This document shows positions 19,333 to 30,997 of a stretch of DNA of 64,000 nt, piece after piece. Position 1 is the first letter of the stretch. Every line of letters begins with the position of its first letter. Source of the stretch: Eupeodes corollae (taxonomy: Eukaryota > Arthropoda > Insecta > Diptera > Syrphidae); the NCBI RefSeq assembly GCF_945859685.1, contig NC_079147.1, forward strand, positions 48,428,177-48,492,176. The letters run 5' to 3'. The position numbers and the translations under genes were made by a program. The notes beneath the pieces are model-generated. The model had not been told where the DNA came from. It saw only the letters and a program-made list of their open reading frames with translations, and did not search any database.

Positions 19333-21130
19333 TAAAAAGAGGCTGGGATGCGACCCACACTGATAACTTCCCATCCCGTCTGTCGATTTGTCTTGCTTCA
19401 AAGTTTGTCTATATGTACTCGTACCAATTTTTACCAAATGTGCGTACTATTTTTTGTAGATTTTTTTTAATAAAAAAACGGACTGTGGGATTTTTATATA
19501 CAAACTACTGAATATCGAAAACAATATTTTCTGTGAAATAAAATAAATTTGAAGCCAATATTTTTAATTTTTGAAAAGCAATTTGAGCCGAAAGTAAATT
19601 TTTACCAAGTTTTAGTATTGTTTTTTTTAGAGTTTTTTTTTTGTAAAAAAACTGTCAATTCGATTTTTTCAAAATTTTACCTAATATTGAAAACAATATT
19701 TGTTATAAGATAAAATTAGTTTGAAGAAAATATTTCAAATTTTTGAAAAGATATTTGAGTCAAAAATCAATTTTCACCAACTTTTTATAAATTTTTATTA
19801 GGTTTTTAATTTTTTGTAAAAAAAACTGTCAATTCGATTTTTTTCAAAATTTTATTGAATGTTGACAACAATATTTGTTGAAAGATAAAAATTGTTAAAA
19901 GCCAATATCTACAATTTTTGGAAAAATATTTGAGTCGAAAATCAATTTTTACCAACTTTTATACATTTTTTTTTAATGTTTTTATTTTTTGTACAAAAAC
20001 TGTCAATTCGATTTTTCTCAAAATTAATCCTAATGTTCAAAACAATATTTCTTATAAGAAAAAATTAATTAGAAGCTATTATCTCAAAGTTTTGAAAAGA
20101 TATTTGAGTCGAAAATCAATTTTTATCAACTTTTATAAATTTTTTTTAGGTTTTTGTTTTTTGTTAAAAAACTGTCAATTCAATTTTTTTCAAACTTTAA
20201 CTGAATGTTGACAACAATATTTTTTGAAAGATTAAAGTAAATCAAAGCCAATATCTCAAAGTTTTGAAAAGATATTTGAGTCGAAAATCAATTTTTACCA
20301 ACTTTTATTAATTTTTTTTTAGGTTTTTATTTTTTGTAAAAAAAACTGTCAATTCGATTTTTCTCAAAATTTTTCAGAATGTTGAAAACAATATTCCTTA
20401 TAAGATTAAATAAGTTTGAATCCTAAATTTTAAGTTTTTGAAAAGATATTTGAATCGATATTCAATTTTTACCAACTTTGAGTAATGTTTTTTTTAGATT
20501 TTTATTTTTTATAAAAAGAACTGTCAATTAGATTTTTCTCAAAATTTTATCAGATATCAAAAACATTATTATTCGTTGCATAAAATTGTTTTGGAGATGA
20601 AATCATATTGCAGTCGTAAAATTTTGGAGGTGACAAATTTTTTTTTTTCAGTTTTATTGATTTATAAAAAAAAACCGTTATGTTAATTTTTTTCAAAAAA
20701 TATACTTGTTTGGTATCACGTTACAATATATTTTATAAAATTTAATTTAAGTCTCTAGCGTTTTTGGCTCGTAAGATATTTAGGGTTAACCAAAATTTTT
20801 ACCTTTTTTTCAAACTGCTATGGTAAAAAAACCACCCACGCAATTTTCTTGAGAGCCCTTTCTGCATCTTTCTGCCTTATTTTCTGTATTACAAAATTTA
20901 TTTGAAATCGATATCTCTTCTGATTCTTGAGCTATAGATGACGAAAAAAACGTCGCGAACGTACGGACGTACAGACGTACGGACGTACGAACGTACGTAC
21001 ACACGCACGCACAGACATCTTTCTAAAAATCTTTTATTTCAACTTTAGTAACCTTGAAACGTCGAGAAATGTCAAAATTTTTAATTTGACAAATTGGACC
21101 CATTACAATAACTTCCTATGGGAATTTAAT
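19333..21130 (+). repeat. FBL repeat, near-complete copy b
   Basis: Begins AAAAAGAGGCTGGGATGCGA and continues with CACACTGATAACTTCCCATC, then about five ~174-base tandem subrepeats (each with GATATTTGAGTCGAAAATCA and ACTGTCAATTCGATTTTT), then the unique right part with TCTTGAGAGCCCTTTCTGCA, a GTACGGAC-type tract and the end TTACAATAACTTCCTATGGG. No ORF of note. It is followed at 21140 by an inverted copy (c). Confidence 0.92.
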
Positions 21131-21291
21131 AATACAGAAAATGCTCTCAAGTCGTTGGTTTTTTGACCATAGACGTTACAAAAAAAAAGGTGAAAATGTT
21201 GGTTTACCTTAAATATCTAACGAATCAATAGAGACTTGAATTAAATTTTATATAATATACTGTAACGTGATTATATGATACTGAAAATCTC

Positions 21292-22886
21292 ATAACGGCG
21301 ATGACGAACCGAATTCCGCTGTAAGGGAGATAGAACCACTCATCCTCGGCGACGTAGATCAACAATTCCGCCTACCCGACCTTGACGAAGTGAAGATACC
21401 TATAACAACCTTGACGAAGTGAAGATAGCTATATCTAAACTTAGGTCAAACAAAGCTGCTGGAGCAGACGGCATCGCTACCGAACTAATCAAAGCAGCAG
21501 GCGATGACTAGGTACGGAGCATGCACCAACTCATCTGCAAAATATGGTCGGAAGAAAGCATGCCCGATGAGTGGAATCTCAGCATAGTGTGCCCGATACA
21601 TCAGAAAGGAGACCCTCTAAACTGCGCCAACTACAGAGACATCAATCTCCTTAACATTGCGTATAAGATCCTCTCTGCCGTATTATGTGAACGTCTATAG
21701 ACGTTCGTCAACAACCTGATATGTCTTTATTAGTGTGGCTTCAGATTAGGAAAGTCCACTATCAACCAAGTACTCACACTACAGATCTTGAAAAAAACCC
21801 AGGAATTTCAAATCAAGCCGCGTATGACAGCATCTATAGGGAAGAGCTCTACCGAGCAATGTCTAGTTTTGGCATCCCTGTCAAACTTATCCGTTTGTGC
21901 AGAATGACGATGGAGAATGCACGCTGCTCTATCAAGGTCGGAAAAGATCTCACCGATGCTTCTAATGTCAAAAAAGATTTTAGACAAGGCGATGCAATAG
22001 TGCAAAACTCAACTGTCAACACTAGAGGCACAATCTTCCAAAAGTCCATCCAATTACTCGGATACGCAGATGATATTGACATAATTGGAAGATCAAAGCG
22101 TGATGTCAGTGGAGCGTTTTTGAGCATTGCGACGGAAGCGAAGAAGATGGGTTTAGTGGTCAATGAGGGCAAGACCAAGTATATGCTGTCATCAAAAAAG
22201 GACACTGAACGACGACGTCTTGGACAAAACGTCACCATGGACAGCTATAACTTTGAGGTAGTTAAGGACTTTGTCTACCTAGGCACCGCTATTAATGCAG
22301 ACAACGACACCAGCGCTGAAATCAAACGAAGAATAACTCTTGCAAATCGCTGCTTCTTTGGACTTAGAAGGCAATTGAGAAGTAAAGTCCTCTCTCGAGC
22401 ATGTAAAATCACCATCTTTAAGACACTCATCATCCCGGTTCTCATTTATGGCGCTGAGGCCTGGACCCTGTCAAAGAAAGATGAGAGCGTCTTAGGATGC
22501 TTCGAGAGAAAAATTCTTCGGGCGATTTTTGGTCCCGTACGCATAGATGGAGAATGGAGGAGAAGATATAACGACGAGCTGTACGGGCTGCACAGCGACA
22601 CTGACCTGGTTAGCAGAATTAAAGTCCAACGGCTTAGATGGCTAGGTCATGTAGAGCGGATGGACATCAACGCTCCAGCCCGGAAGGTCTTCGAATCCAA
22701 TCCCGAGGGACGGCGCAGTAGAGGAAGACCGCGACTCAGGTGGCGCACCCAGGTGGGAGAGGACCTCAACCAACTTGGCGTGCGAAACTGGAGACAGCTA
22801 GCTAGGGACCGAGTTGGCTGGAGACGCTTGTTGGTTGAGGCCCAGGTCCGCCCCGGACTGTAGCGCCACCTTAAGTAAGTAAGTAA
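21292..22886 (+). mobile_element. RTE-clade non-LTR retrotransposon, copy B (5'-truncated)
   Basis: Homology to copy A begins at ATAACGGCGATGACGAAC (equivalent of about 14678) and runs to GCGCCACCTTAAGTAAGTAAG at 22886. 5' truncation is the normal outcome of target-primed reverse transcription. A 30-base direct duplication occurs at about 21380-21437 (CCTTGACGAAGTGAAGATA twice). Inserted in FBL copy c, so it is younger than that copy. No clear target duplication seen. Confidence 0.88.
21400..22863 (+). pseudogene. RTE reverse transcriptase C-terminal two-thirds
   Basis: Open without stops for 380 codons from 21721. Upstream, RT motifs continue in broken frames (SNKAAGADGIATELIKAAGD, WSEESMPDEWNLSIVCPI). 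In the long open part: AAYDSIYREELYRAMSSFGI, IRLCRMTMENARCSIKVG, FRQGDA (followed by a ~33-base deletion relative to copy A), LLGYADDIDIIGRSKRDV (catalytic YADD), VNEGKTKYMLSSKKD, VYLGTAINADNDTSAEIKRR, LIYGAEAWTLSKKDE, RLRWLGHVERMD, GRRSRGRPRLRWRTQVGEDL and DRVGWRRLLVEAQVRPGL at the end. The 5' part has a stop and frameshift and the endonuclease is absent, so it is inactive, but the C-terminal half is well preserved and useful as a family reference. Confidence 0.92.
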
Positions 22887-23373
22887 GTTATTTTACAAAA
22901 CATAAAAATCTAAAAAAGAAAAAAAAACAATATTAACATATATTAATAATGTTTCGGTATTCAGTAGTTTTTTATAAAAATCCAACAGTCCGTTTTTTCA
23001 TAAACAAATAAAATCTACAAAAAATAGTACGCAAATTTGGTAAAAATTGATTTTCAGTTCTCGATATCTTTCAAATTAATTTCATTCATCCAATTTGTAT
23101 TTGTTTATAATTTTATATAAGAAATACAAAATTTTAATAAATGCTACTAAAATTGGTAAAAATCTGTTTTCTACTAAAAATCTATTTAACAAAACTAGAT
23201 TTTTAAACTAAACTATGTCATTATATGAAAATATTGTTGGTAATTTTGAAATTTTTAAGAATAATTCAGCTGACAACTTTTTTAACACAACATGAAAACC
23301 AACAAACTTTTAAGCAAGACAAATCAACTGACGGGATGTGAAGTTACCAGTGTGGTTAGCACCCCTGCCTCTG

Positions 23374-23421
23374 TTTTATTTTATTTTATTTTATTTTATT
23401 TTATTTTATTTTATTTTATTA
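23374..23421. repeat. (TTTTA)n pentanucleotide microsatellite
   Basis: About nine perfect TTTTA units directly outside the left terminus of FBL copy c. Confidence 0.95.
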
Positions 23422-23512
23422 TGAGGCAGAGCCTCAGAAACATGTTATCTGTCAAGAGCTTACCTAAACTTTGATTTCAAGTGCCCAATAAGGCATTCGA
23501 TTAGCCTGTTTA

Positions 23513-24605
23513 TAGGTAGGTAGGTAGAAATGGCGATCTCAAGACAACCTAGCCTGAGATCCAATTAGCGCTGCAGTGCGCCGTTTTGATACCAAAAACT
23601 CGTTTGACCTTTGATTGAAAGGGGTAGATTTATAGAGAAGCTTCATAGCGATTATGTTAGAGTCAAGTTGGAGGAAATGGATTATCGTTTAACTTTCTCT
23701 TTGGTCACTACAACTACGGAAAAAGGTGTTGTAAGAGATACCAAACTTCTCTGCATGAACTCCTATAGGCCAATGCCCGGTACAAACCGCAACAATCCTG
23801 GCTATGTCTTGCCTTGGCCTGCATAGAAGATCGTTTGTACGGATTTCGTTATAGGTGGGCCATATCTTCCTAGATATAATGCAGTTGGGTTAATTGCTGC
23901 ACCTTCGGTTTGATTCAGTTTGGTAGATAGAAAAGATTTTACCATTCATAGCACCAAGAGGAATGCTAACCATTTCCGCAAGTGAGCTATGAAGGGCCGA
24001 TCCTTGCCTGGCTAGGTCGTCAGCCCGTTCATTTCCCACGATACGATATGGCCCGGAACCCAGATCAGGGTGACACCGTGGTTAATATTCATGCTCGCAA
24101 GCTCATCGCGACATTGCTGGACCAGTTTAGATGACGATATGACCGAGTTAATGGCTTTGACAGCAGCCTGACTGTCTGTAAAGACAGCCGCATTTCGGTT
24201 TTGGTTTGGGTTTTGTTTAAGTATCTTACATGCCTCCCTTATTGCCAGCAGTTCAGCCTGAAATACACTAGCAAAGTCAGGAAGCCTAAGGGATATGGCT
24301 ACGTTTAGGGACTCAGAAAAGATCCCAGAACCAACTCCGCACTCCATCTTTGAGCCGTCATTAAAGATGGTTGTGTCGAAACCTATCGACACGATGCATC
24401 CTTCCAATCTTCTTTGGATGGGAAAATAACCTTAAAACCCTTACTAAGGCTCAAAGTAGGAGTGCAGTAGTCAGTGTCTACCGAGATAATATCTGAGGAA
24501 ATCAATTTTGTTGCGTTGATGTGACCATAAAGTTTTGACAACCAGCTATTTGATTCCTTCAGCCTAATAGCATAGTTTCCTGCTGCGCTATTAAGCTTTT
24601 TATAG
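23513..24605 (-). mobile_element. RNase H-encoding non-LTR retrotransposon, copy 2 (degraded)
   Basis: Same family as 9447-10675: identical TAGG-repeat tail (23513-23527), nearly identical 3' UTR (AAATGGCGATCTCAAG, CCTTTGATTGAAA) and collinear coding sequence. The 5' boundary lies at nearly the same place as copy 1. At about 24567-24602 the sequence folds back on itself: AGCCTAATAGC is followed by CATAGTTTCCTGCTGCGCTA, the opposite strand of the sequence in copy 1 at about 10604-10630. Confidence 0.85.
23580..24570 (-). pseudogene. RNase H region of non-LTR retrotransposon copy 2
   Basis: Minus strand: VSIGFDTTIFNDGSKMECGV (catalytic TDGS changed to NDGS), SVFQAELLAIREACKI, AAVFTDSQAAVKAINSVIS, TLIWVPGHIVSWEMNGLTT, where a small deletion shifts the frame in the GNERADEL motif, and then a frameshifted C-terminus over 23600-24010 with a deletion of about 60 bases near 23660-23680 relative to copy 1. 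Two catalytic positions are damaged, so it is inactive. Confidence 0.87.
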
Positions 24606-26584
24606 GTATCTGACTTTTATTTTGTCGTTCTTCCTCATAACGAGTCGCAAACGATAAAATGGGATACAATTTCGTCTATGAATATCAGAAAACTAATTTC
24701 AACTTTAGTATTTACTCAAATAATTTTAAAGTGTGCTTCATCTCACTTTAAATATGCGCCATGTTTGTAAATGGTTTGTAATATTTAAGGATAGTTTTTA
24801 ATAATAAAAATATATTGATTTAACTCCACGAATACATCTTCACAGAAAATAGTTTAGACTTAAATGTTTGATTGCATGTCTACTCTTTCATTTCCTTTTG
24901 ATAGTATAATTGATTAATGTAACAAAATTGGTGCCAATAGGAAGTTACCGTGTGGGTCCAATCCCAGCCTCGTCAAGAAATATCGATTTTAATTCGACAA
25001 TTAAGACCAAATATAAAAACTTTCTATGCTTAGTTAATAAATAAATAAAGATTTTATCAAATGATTCTTCTGCAAATATTATTCCAATATACCGCATTAT
25101 AATTATTCCATTTATTCAGGCAGTAAATTCAGCAGTTACTAAAAGCCCACTGTTAACTTTTAGCTACAGATTTTTCGAATGGCCAGTTTGTTTTAATTTT
25201 AGACCTCAAACTATTAGTCATACACAAAATATTCAAATAAAATTTAAAAAAACACAAACAAAATAATCAATAACCTCAAACCGCTTATAAGTTGCAAAGT
25301 ATTTTGGCAGTACTCGTATAAGTAAACAATTTCTTTTTTGTATTCGTCATTATCCTCGGATTAGACTCCCAAACAACAACCAAAACTCAATTATCTATTT
25401 TTCCTGGCACTATTTTTGTCTATGTTGACTCTATAAAGAGCTTTGTGTCAATTCGGCTATTTTTTCAGTTTTATTTTTGTTATTGTATTTTTCGATAAAG
25501 GTACTCTAAAGGTAAGTTTCGTGTAATGGTGAAAAAATCGTGTCAATTAAATAAAGCACGAATCAAAATAAAATGTGGAAATTTTTCTGTATCAAATCTC
25601 AATGTTATGAGTTTTTGATATCGTTCGTATGTAAAATAGTTTTGAAACAGATATCACAAAAATAAAATCGATCTCATTTTAAAAATGGTTTCATTAGACA
25701 GATTTCAGTATAAAAAAAATAGGGTAGAGCTCAATTGCAAATTTGTTGTTTTAGGAATAAGAATGGCTGAATATTTATACATTTTTGCCCCCTTAGAGGC
25801 ATATTCCTCATCCCAACGTATTTCTTAACGTATTTAAGAGTAAAGCCTTTTGTTTGACTAACACAATTAGAATAATAAATACTAACGATATTTTGGTGAG
25901 CCTAGTTTTCAAAGCGGAATAGTTGTAAGTTTCGGAATCAACTAAGTTTGGTTTTAATGATTCTACTCGTAAGTAAAAAAGAGTATTGGAATAGGTCCCG
26001 AAATAAGGCAAAAAAATGCCGAAAAAATAAATGATATCGAATTGTTTTATTTTGCTCAAAAACTGTCTTATATTCTTGGACATTCTAGTAGTGAAGACTT
26101 CTAAATTATAATTATTGAGATTTTATATAAATAAACACAGAAGACAGTGATACCCCTAAAACAATGAATCTTGAGACTTTTTCCTTAGCGACGCGACGGT
26201 GTCCACCGAACTATTAGCGGCCTGACTTTTTGAGAAAATCGGGTTATAAAGTGTTAAAAGCACGTTTTCTTTCAGCCGGGGCAGGAGTTCTTTCATTGTC
26301 AATAGTTCATTCTTCAATTATTAGGAAGGTGGAATAATAGGCTAGTTTTAAGCGGTCTAGAGTACACGATCCCATTAACCCCTTAATTAGTCTACCAGGA
26401 ATGCCTTATTCTCACAGAAAGATCTGGGTAGAATTGAAATATGAAAGTTCGTATCGAGCAATAGTTTGGGGAAAAATATTGTTACAGGCATACTGCTATA
26501 AAGTTCTGAGACGAATAGCAGAGCTTGCAGCTATGTGTTTGTTAAGCCCGATTAACTACAAATGGCTTTTTTGCAGGACGATAT
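24606..26584. other. spacer with no recognisable gene
   Basis: AT-rich, stop-rich sequence on both strands. The minus ORF 25808-26083 and plus ORF 26401-26619 have no recognisable motif. The last ~200 bases may be decayed 5' sequence of the jockey-type relic that follows. Confidence 0.5.
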
Positions 26585-27560
26585 TCGGGCCAGAAAACAC
26601 CCGAAGGAGTGTGTGCTGAGATCTTTGCTAAATTGAACCACCTAACTCACCTAGTCAACGAGCTCACTCGAATATTGCAAGAAGTAGGTCGAGCAGAAAT
26701 CACTCTTGACATCATTCTTACCTCTGATCCTGGGTAAGTGCACTATTAGTGTCCTATCTCCTCTAGACGCATTAGGCCAGCGCTGATATGCTCACAAGTT
26801 TGATTCTCTTGGCAATGAGAACTTTTATCTATCTGAGGAAAACCGGAATAATTTCAAGCAAGCTAATTCTTCAACGCTGGCAAAACCATATCTGTCCTAC
26901 TTCTCAGGTCTCGGTCCGAGCGGATGTAAAACACCATTCGTCCAGCCCATTTCCAAAAAAGGTGAATCTTCCTCATTTACTTATTGGCGACCGTTTGCAC
27001 TTACATTTCTTCTTTCCAAGGTCATGGAAACGATGATTAATTATCAGCTCAAGATATATCTTCAAGATCCAAAGCTTCTTAATGACCGACAGTACGACTT
27101 TCGCAACAATACTGGTCCACTGGTGATGTCATGCTACACAATGGAGAAAATCTTTTCATAGTTTTAGAGAAAGAAAGATTATTTAACTTGATATTTCACA
27201 AGCATTTGATAGGTTTTGGCATCAGGCTCTCATATTGAAAATGTGTGCTTTCGATTTTCATAATTCCCTCCATAATTGGATTATTAATTACCTTTCGGAT
27301 CGTAAAGTGCAAGTAGTATTGGATCGGTTCAAGTCTGAAAACAACAAGATACATTCTGGTATGCCCCAGGGGCTCATATTCTGTCTCCAACACTCTTTCT
27401 AATTTTCATTAACGATCTCCTGTCTCCTCCAGAACTAAGCGAATATTGAACATTTTCGCAAGAATTAATATTACTATGTCCGGGGCTTTCTGTAGCTCTT
27501 CTTATCTTATTCCACCTGCTCCTCAAGATTTGTACGACTCAAAGCTGTTGAGAGCCCATC
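26585..27560 (+). pseudogene. jockey-type non-LTR retrotransposon relic (endonuclease tail plus RT core)
   Basis: Endonuclease C-terminal remnant at about 26620-26790 (LTHLVNELTRIL, TLDIILTSDPG, ISVLSPLDA). The linker is missing; RT follows at about 26890: LGPSGCKTPFVQPISKKGES, ALTFLLSKVMETMINYQLKI, LNDRQYDFRNNT, LDISQAFDRFWHQALILKM, NYLSDRKVQVVLDRFKSENN, IHSGMPQG and LSPTLFLIFINDLL. Where FADD is expected, the sequence reads FARINITMS, so the catalytic aspartates are gone. Several frameshifts. The same family is better preserved on the minus strand at 48000-50125. Confidence 0.85.
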
Positions 27561-28690
27561 GTAGATTTTCCCTTGCGGGTTAAACACGGAATCGTTAGAA
27601 CGTATTTGATTAATACCAGTTACAACTTGTGAGCTATACTAGTAATGTAGATAGTAACAAGTTGGGTGATTCTCCGCTTGAATTTTTTCAGGAGCTACCT
27701 GCACTGAATTTCTAGACAGCTCGAAATCGCTCGATTGGAATTTTCCTTATCTTAGACAGATCAGATGTTAGATGTGAGACTTATAAACTGAACATTATAT
27801 TGCTTAAAGATCGCTTTTGTCATCTTAACACAATTTTATGCGACTAAGTTGAATCCTTTACAATTTTTATTCATTTATATGGCAGTGTAAAGGTACAATT
27901 TTTTCTAGTTAACTCGTAAAAGAACATGCAATTCCACCCTACATTTCGCTGTTCACTTAAGCATAGTCACACTGGTTCCGTGACAACGACAACGACGACG
28001 GTGGTGATGGCGGTGGAGTTGGCTTCCTATCCGATCTCCATTGAGCAAAGAACTTTCCCTAGCCAAAACTTCACGTTATATGTATTTGTACCAAAAACTA
28101 CCTATGAATGCATATCTATGTATTGTATGTATGTACGTACGTAGGATGTACCTCCATTCTAGGAGAACTTTTGATAGCAAGGACGATATTCGAACAACCG
28201 ACACACCGGTGATTTATTGCCAACCCCAAAACAATTTCAATTTTACAATCCCTATCGTGTGTCCTTCTTCGGTTCGAAATTCGAATGACTTGAGGATTTA
28301 ATTAAGGCATCCTCTTCGGATCTCGGCTCTCAGCTCTAAGCTTTCGCTTTTCTATTTCACACCAAATGTTTTTGAAAGCAATATTAATTGAAGGATTTAC
28401 CATGGTTTTTTGTTTTATTTGTGACTTTTTGTTATTTTAGTTTTTGTATTGTGATGATGTTTATTTTGCCACAATTTAATTGGCTCTTAACAAGATCCTA
28501 AATTTTGGCTTCTAACTAAAACGTTACTGAATATTTATAACAGACTTAGGAAGGAAATATTTTTTATTCATATCATAACCCAATCCGGAAGGAAGATTTA
28601 AATTTATCTATAGAAGTCGCACTTATTGCTTCACAAGTATAAAAAGATTTGGATCATTGTGATAGTTTTCCAGTGTTTTTGAAATCATAA
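27561..28690. other. spacer with no recognisable gene
   Basis: No motif recognised. The first part may be decayed 3' sequence of the jockey-type relic. A GACAAC/GACGACGGTGGTGATGG patch lies at 27980-28015 and a GTATGTATGTACGTACGTAG tract at 28124-28143. Confidence 0.5.
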
Positions 28691-28835
28691 GTGGAAGAAT
28701 CGATCAACGAACTGAAATCGGGAAAAAACTTTGGAAGAGACGGCATAAAAGCAGAAATTCTTAAAATTGGAAAAAGCTCTATCTTAAATGTTTTAACATT
28801 AATATTTAATCAAACTTTGATATATGAAGAAACCA
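28691..28835 (+). pseudogene. short RT fragment of another non-LTR retrotransposon
   Basis: VEESINELKSGKNFGRDGIK, AEILKIGKSSILNVLTLIFN and QTL match the conserved opening of non-LTR reverse transcriptase domains (x-A-I-x-x-L-K-x-G-K-A-P-G-x-D-G-I-x-A-E). The usual GKAPGxDG is GKNFGRDG. It differs from the RTE and jockey copies here. The right side is cut by FBL sequence at 28838. Confidence 0.7.
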
Positions 28836-28837
28836 AA

Positions 28838-29152
28838 ATCTCATTTTTGAAAAGATATTTGAGTCGAAAATCAATTTTTAACAACCTTGAGTAATGTTTT
28901 TTGTTTTAGGTTTCTATTTTTTGTAAAAAAAAAACTTTTAATTCGATTTGATTTAAAATTTTACAAGATGCTATAAATGCTATTCTTCGTCGCACAAAAT
29001 TATTTGGGAGATAAAATAATTTTTGTTCGTAAAATTTTCGAGGTGACAAATATTTTCTTCTTCAGTTCAGACCTTGAAACGTCGCGTCGAGAAATTTTAA
29101 AATTTTTAATTCGACAAATCGGAGCGGTTACAATAACTTCTTACGAGAAGTG
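28838..29152 (+). repeat. FBL repeat, internally deleted copy d
   Basis: One subrepeat (TTTGAAAAGATATTTGAGTC), then the transition GAGGTGACAAAT, then directly the right end (CTTGAAACGTCGCGTCGAGA to CAATAACTTCTTACGAGAAG). The 300-base middle of the right part is missing. Confidence 0.85.
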
Positions 29153-29173
29153 AGTTGTGAGTTATCAATATGT

Positions 29174-30963
29174 ATTAACTTCCCATAGGAAGTTATTGTA
29201 ATGGGTCCGATTTGTCAAATTGAAAATTTTGACATTTCTCGACGTTTCAAGGCCCCTAGAGTCGAAATAAAAGATTTTTAGAAAGATGTCTGTGCGTGCG
29301 TGTGTACGTACGTTCGTACGTCCGTACGTTCGCGACGTTTTTTTCGTCGTCCATAGCTCAAGAACCAGAAGAGATATCGACTTCAAATAAATTTTGTTAT
29401 ACAGATAATAAGGCAGAAAGATGCAAAAAGGGCTCTCAAGAAAATTGCGTGGGTGGTTTTTTTACCATAGCAGTTTAAAAAAAAGGTGAAAATTTTGGTT
29501 AACCCTAAATATCTTACGAACCAAAAACGCTAGAGACTTGAATTAAATTGTATATAATATATTGTAATGTGATACAAAAAATGTATTTTTTTTGAAAAAA
29601 AATCAATATAACGGTTTTTTTTATAAATCAAAAAAACTAAAAAAAAAATTTGTAACCTCCAAAATTTTACGACTGAAATATGATTTCATCTCTAAAACAA
29701 TTTTGTGCAACGACGAATAATGTTTTTGAAATCTGATAAAATTTTGAGAAAAATCTAATTGACAGTTTTTTTTACAAAAAATAAAAACCTAAAAAAAAAA
29801 GTATAAAAGTTGGTAAAAATTGATATTCGACTCAAATATCTTTTCCAAACTCTGGAATATTAGCTTTAATTTACTTTTATCTTTTAAAAACTATTGTTGT
29901 TAACATTCAGTAAAATTTTGAAAAAAATCGAATTGACAATTTTTTTACAAACAAATAAAAACCAAAAAAAAATTTAATAAAAGTTGGTAAAAAATGATTT
30001 TCGACTCAAATATCTTTTAAACACTTTGAGATAATAGCTTCTTACTAATTTGTTTTAATAAAAAAATATTGTTTTCAATATTAGGACAAATTTTGAACAA
30101 AATCGAATCGACAGTTTTTTTATAAAAAATTAAAAACCGAACAAAAATTAACAAAAGTTGGTAAAAATTGAAAATGGATTCAAATATCTTTTCAAAAACT
30201 TGAAAATCAGACTTCAAACCTATTTATCTTATAACAAATATTGTTTTAAGCATTCTGAAAGATGTTGAGAAAAATCGAATTGACAGTTTTATTACAAAAA
30301 ATAAAAAACCTTAAAAAAATGTATAAAAGTTGGTAAAAATTGATTTTCGACTCAAATCTCTTTTCAAAAATTGTAGATCTTGGCTTTTAACTACTTTTAT
30401 CTTTCAAAAAATATTGTTGTTAACATTTAATTAAATTTTGAAAAAAATCGAATTGATAGTTTTTGCACAAAAAATTAAATACCTAAAAAAAAATTTAACA
30501 AAAGTTGTTAAAAATTGATTTTCGACTAAAATATCTTTTCAGAAATTTTAAATATTGGCTTCAAACTAATTTTATCTTATAAGAAATATTGTTTTCAACA
30601 TTTGGTAAAATTTTTAAAAAAATTCGAATTGACAGATTTTTTACAAAAAAAACTGTAAAAAAACAATACTAAAACTTGGTAAAAATTTAGTTTCGGCTCA
30701 AATAGCTTTTCAAAAATTAAAAATATTGGCTTCAAACTTATTTTATTTCACAGAAAATATTGTTTTCAATATTCAGTAATTTTTATATAAAAATCCAACA
30801 GTCCGTGTTTTCATAAAAAAATAAAATCTACAAAAAATAGTACGCAAATTTGGTAAAAATTGATACAACAAACTTTTAAGCAAGACAAATCGACAGACGG
30901 GATGGGAAGTTATCAGTGTGATGCAACCCACACTGATAACTTCCCATCCCGTCAGCCTCTTTT
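29174..30963 (-). repeat. FBL repeat, near-complete copy e (left arm of a palindrome)
   Basis: Minus orientation: begins TTAACTTCCCATAGGAAGTT, then the GTACGT tract, the unique right part, about seven subrepeats and the left terminus at 30963 (AGCCTCTTTTTT on the plus strand). Its left terminus contains a complete 25-bp hairpin (30896-30920 pairs with 30929-30953; 8-base loop ATGCAACC), which other copies retain only half of. Confidence 0.92.
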
Positions 30964-30997
30964 TTATTTTGAAAACAGAAATGAGTTAAATTTGAAT

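Larger units (their letters stand above)
21140..23371 (-). repeat. FBL repeat, inverted copy c, interrupted by an RTE element
   Basis: Minus orientation relative to copy b. Right-part sequence (TGCTCTCAAG, GGTGAAAATGTTGG) at 21140-21290 and left-part sequence (CAACAGTCCG, AATAGTACGCAAATTTGG, AAGCAAGACAAATC, GACGGGATGTGAAGTT) at 22887-23371, with the RTE copy B between. Most subrepeats are missing. The left terminus is next to a (TTTTA)n run. Confidence 0.85.

Noticed and set aside
19333..21130. Interpretation of the ~174-base tandem subrepeats as a CRISPR array
   Set aside because: Units are long, diverged and without spacer/repeat alternation, in a eukaryotic TE context.
29177..29200. FBL right end as a Helitron 3' terminus
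   Set aside because: There is a short hairpin (AACTTCC/GGAAGTT), but no CTRR follows it in any copy and no TC start was found at the other end.
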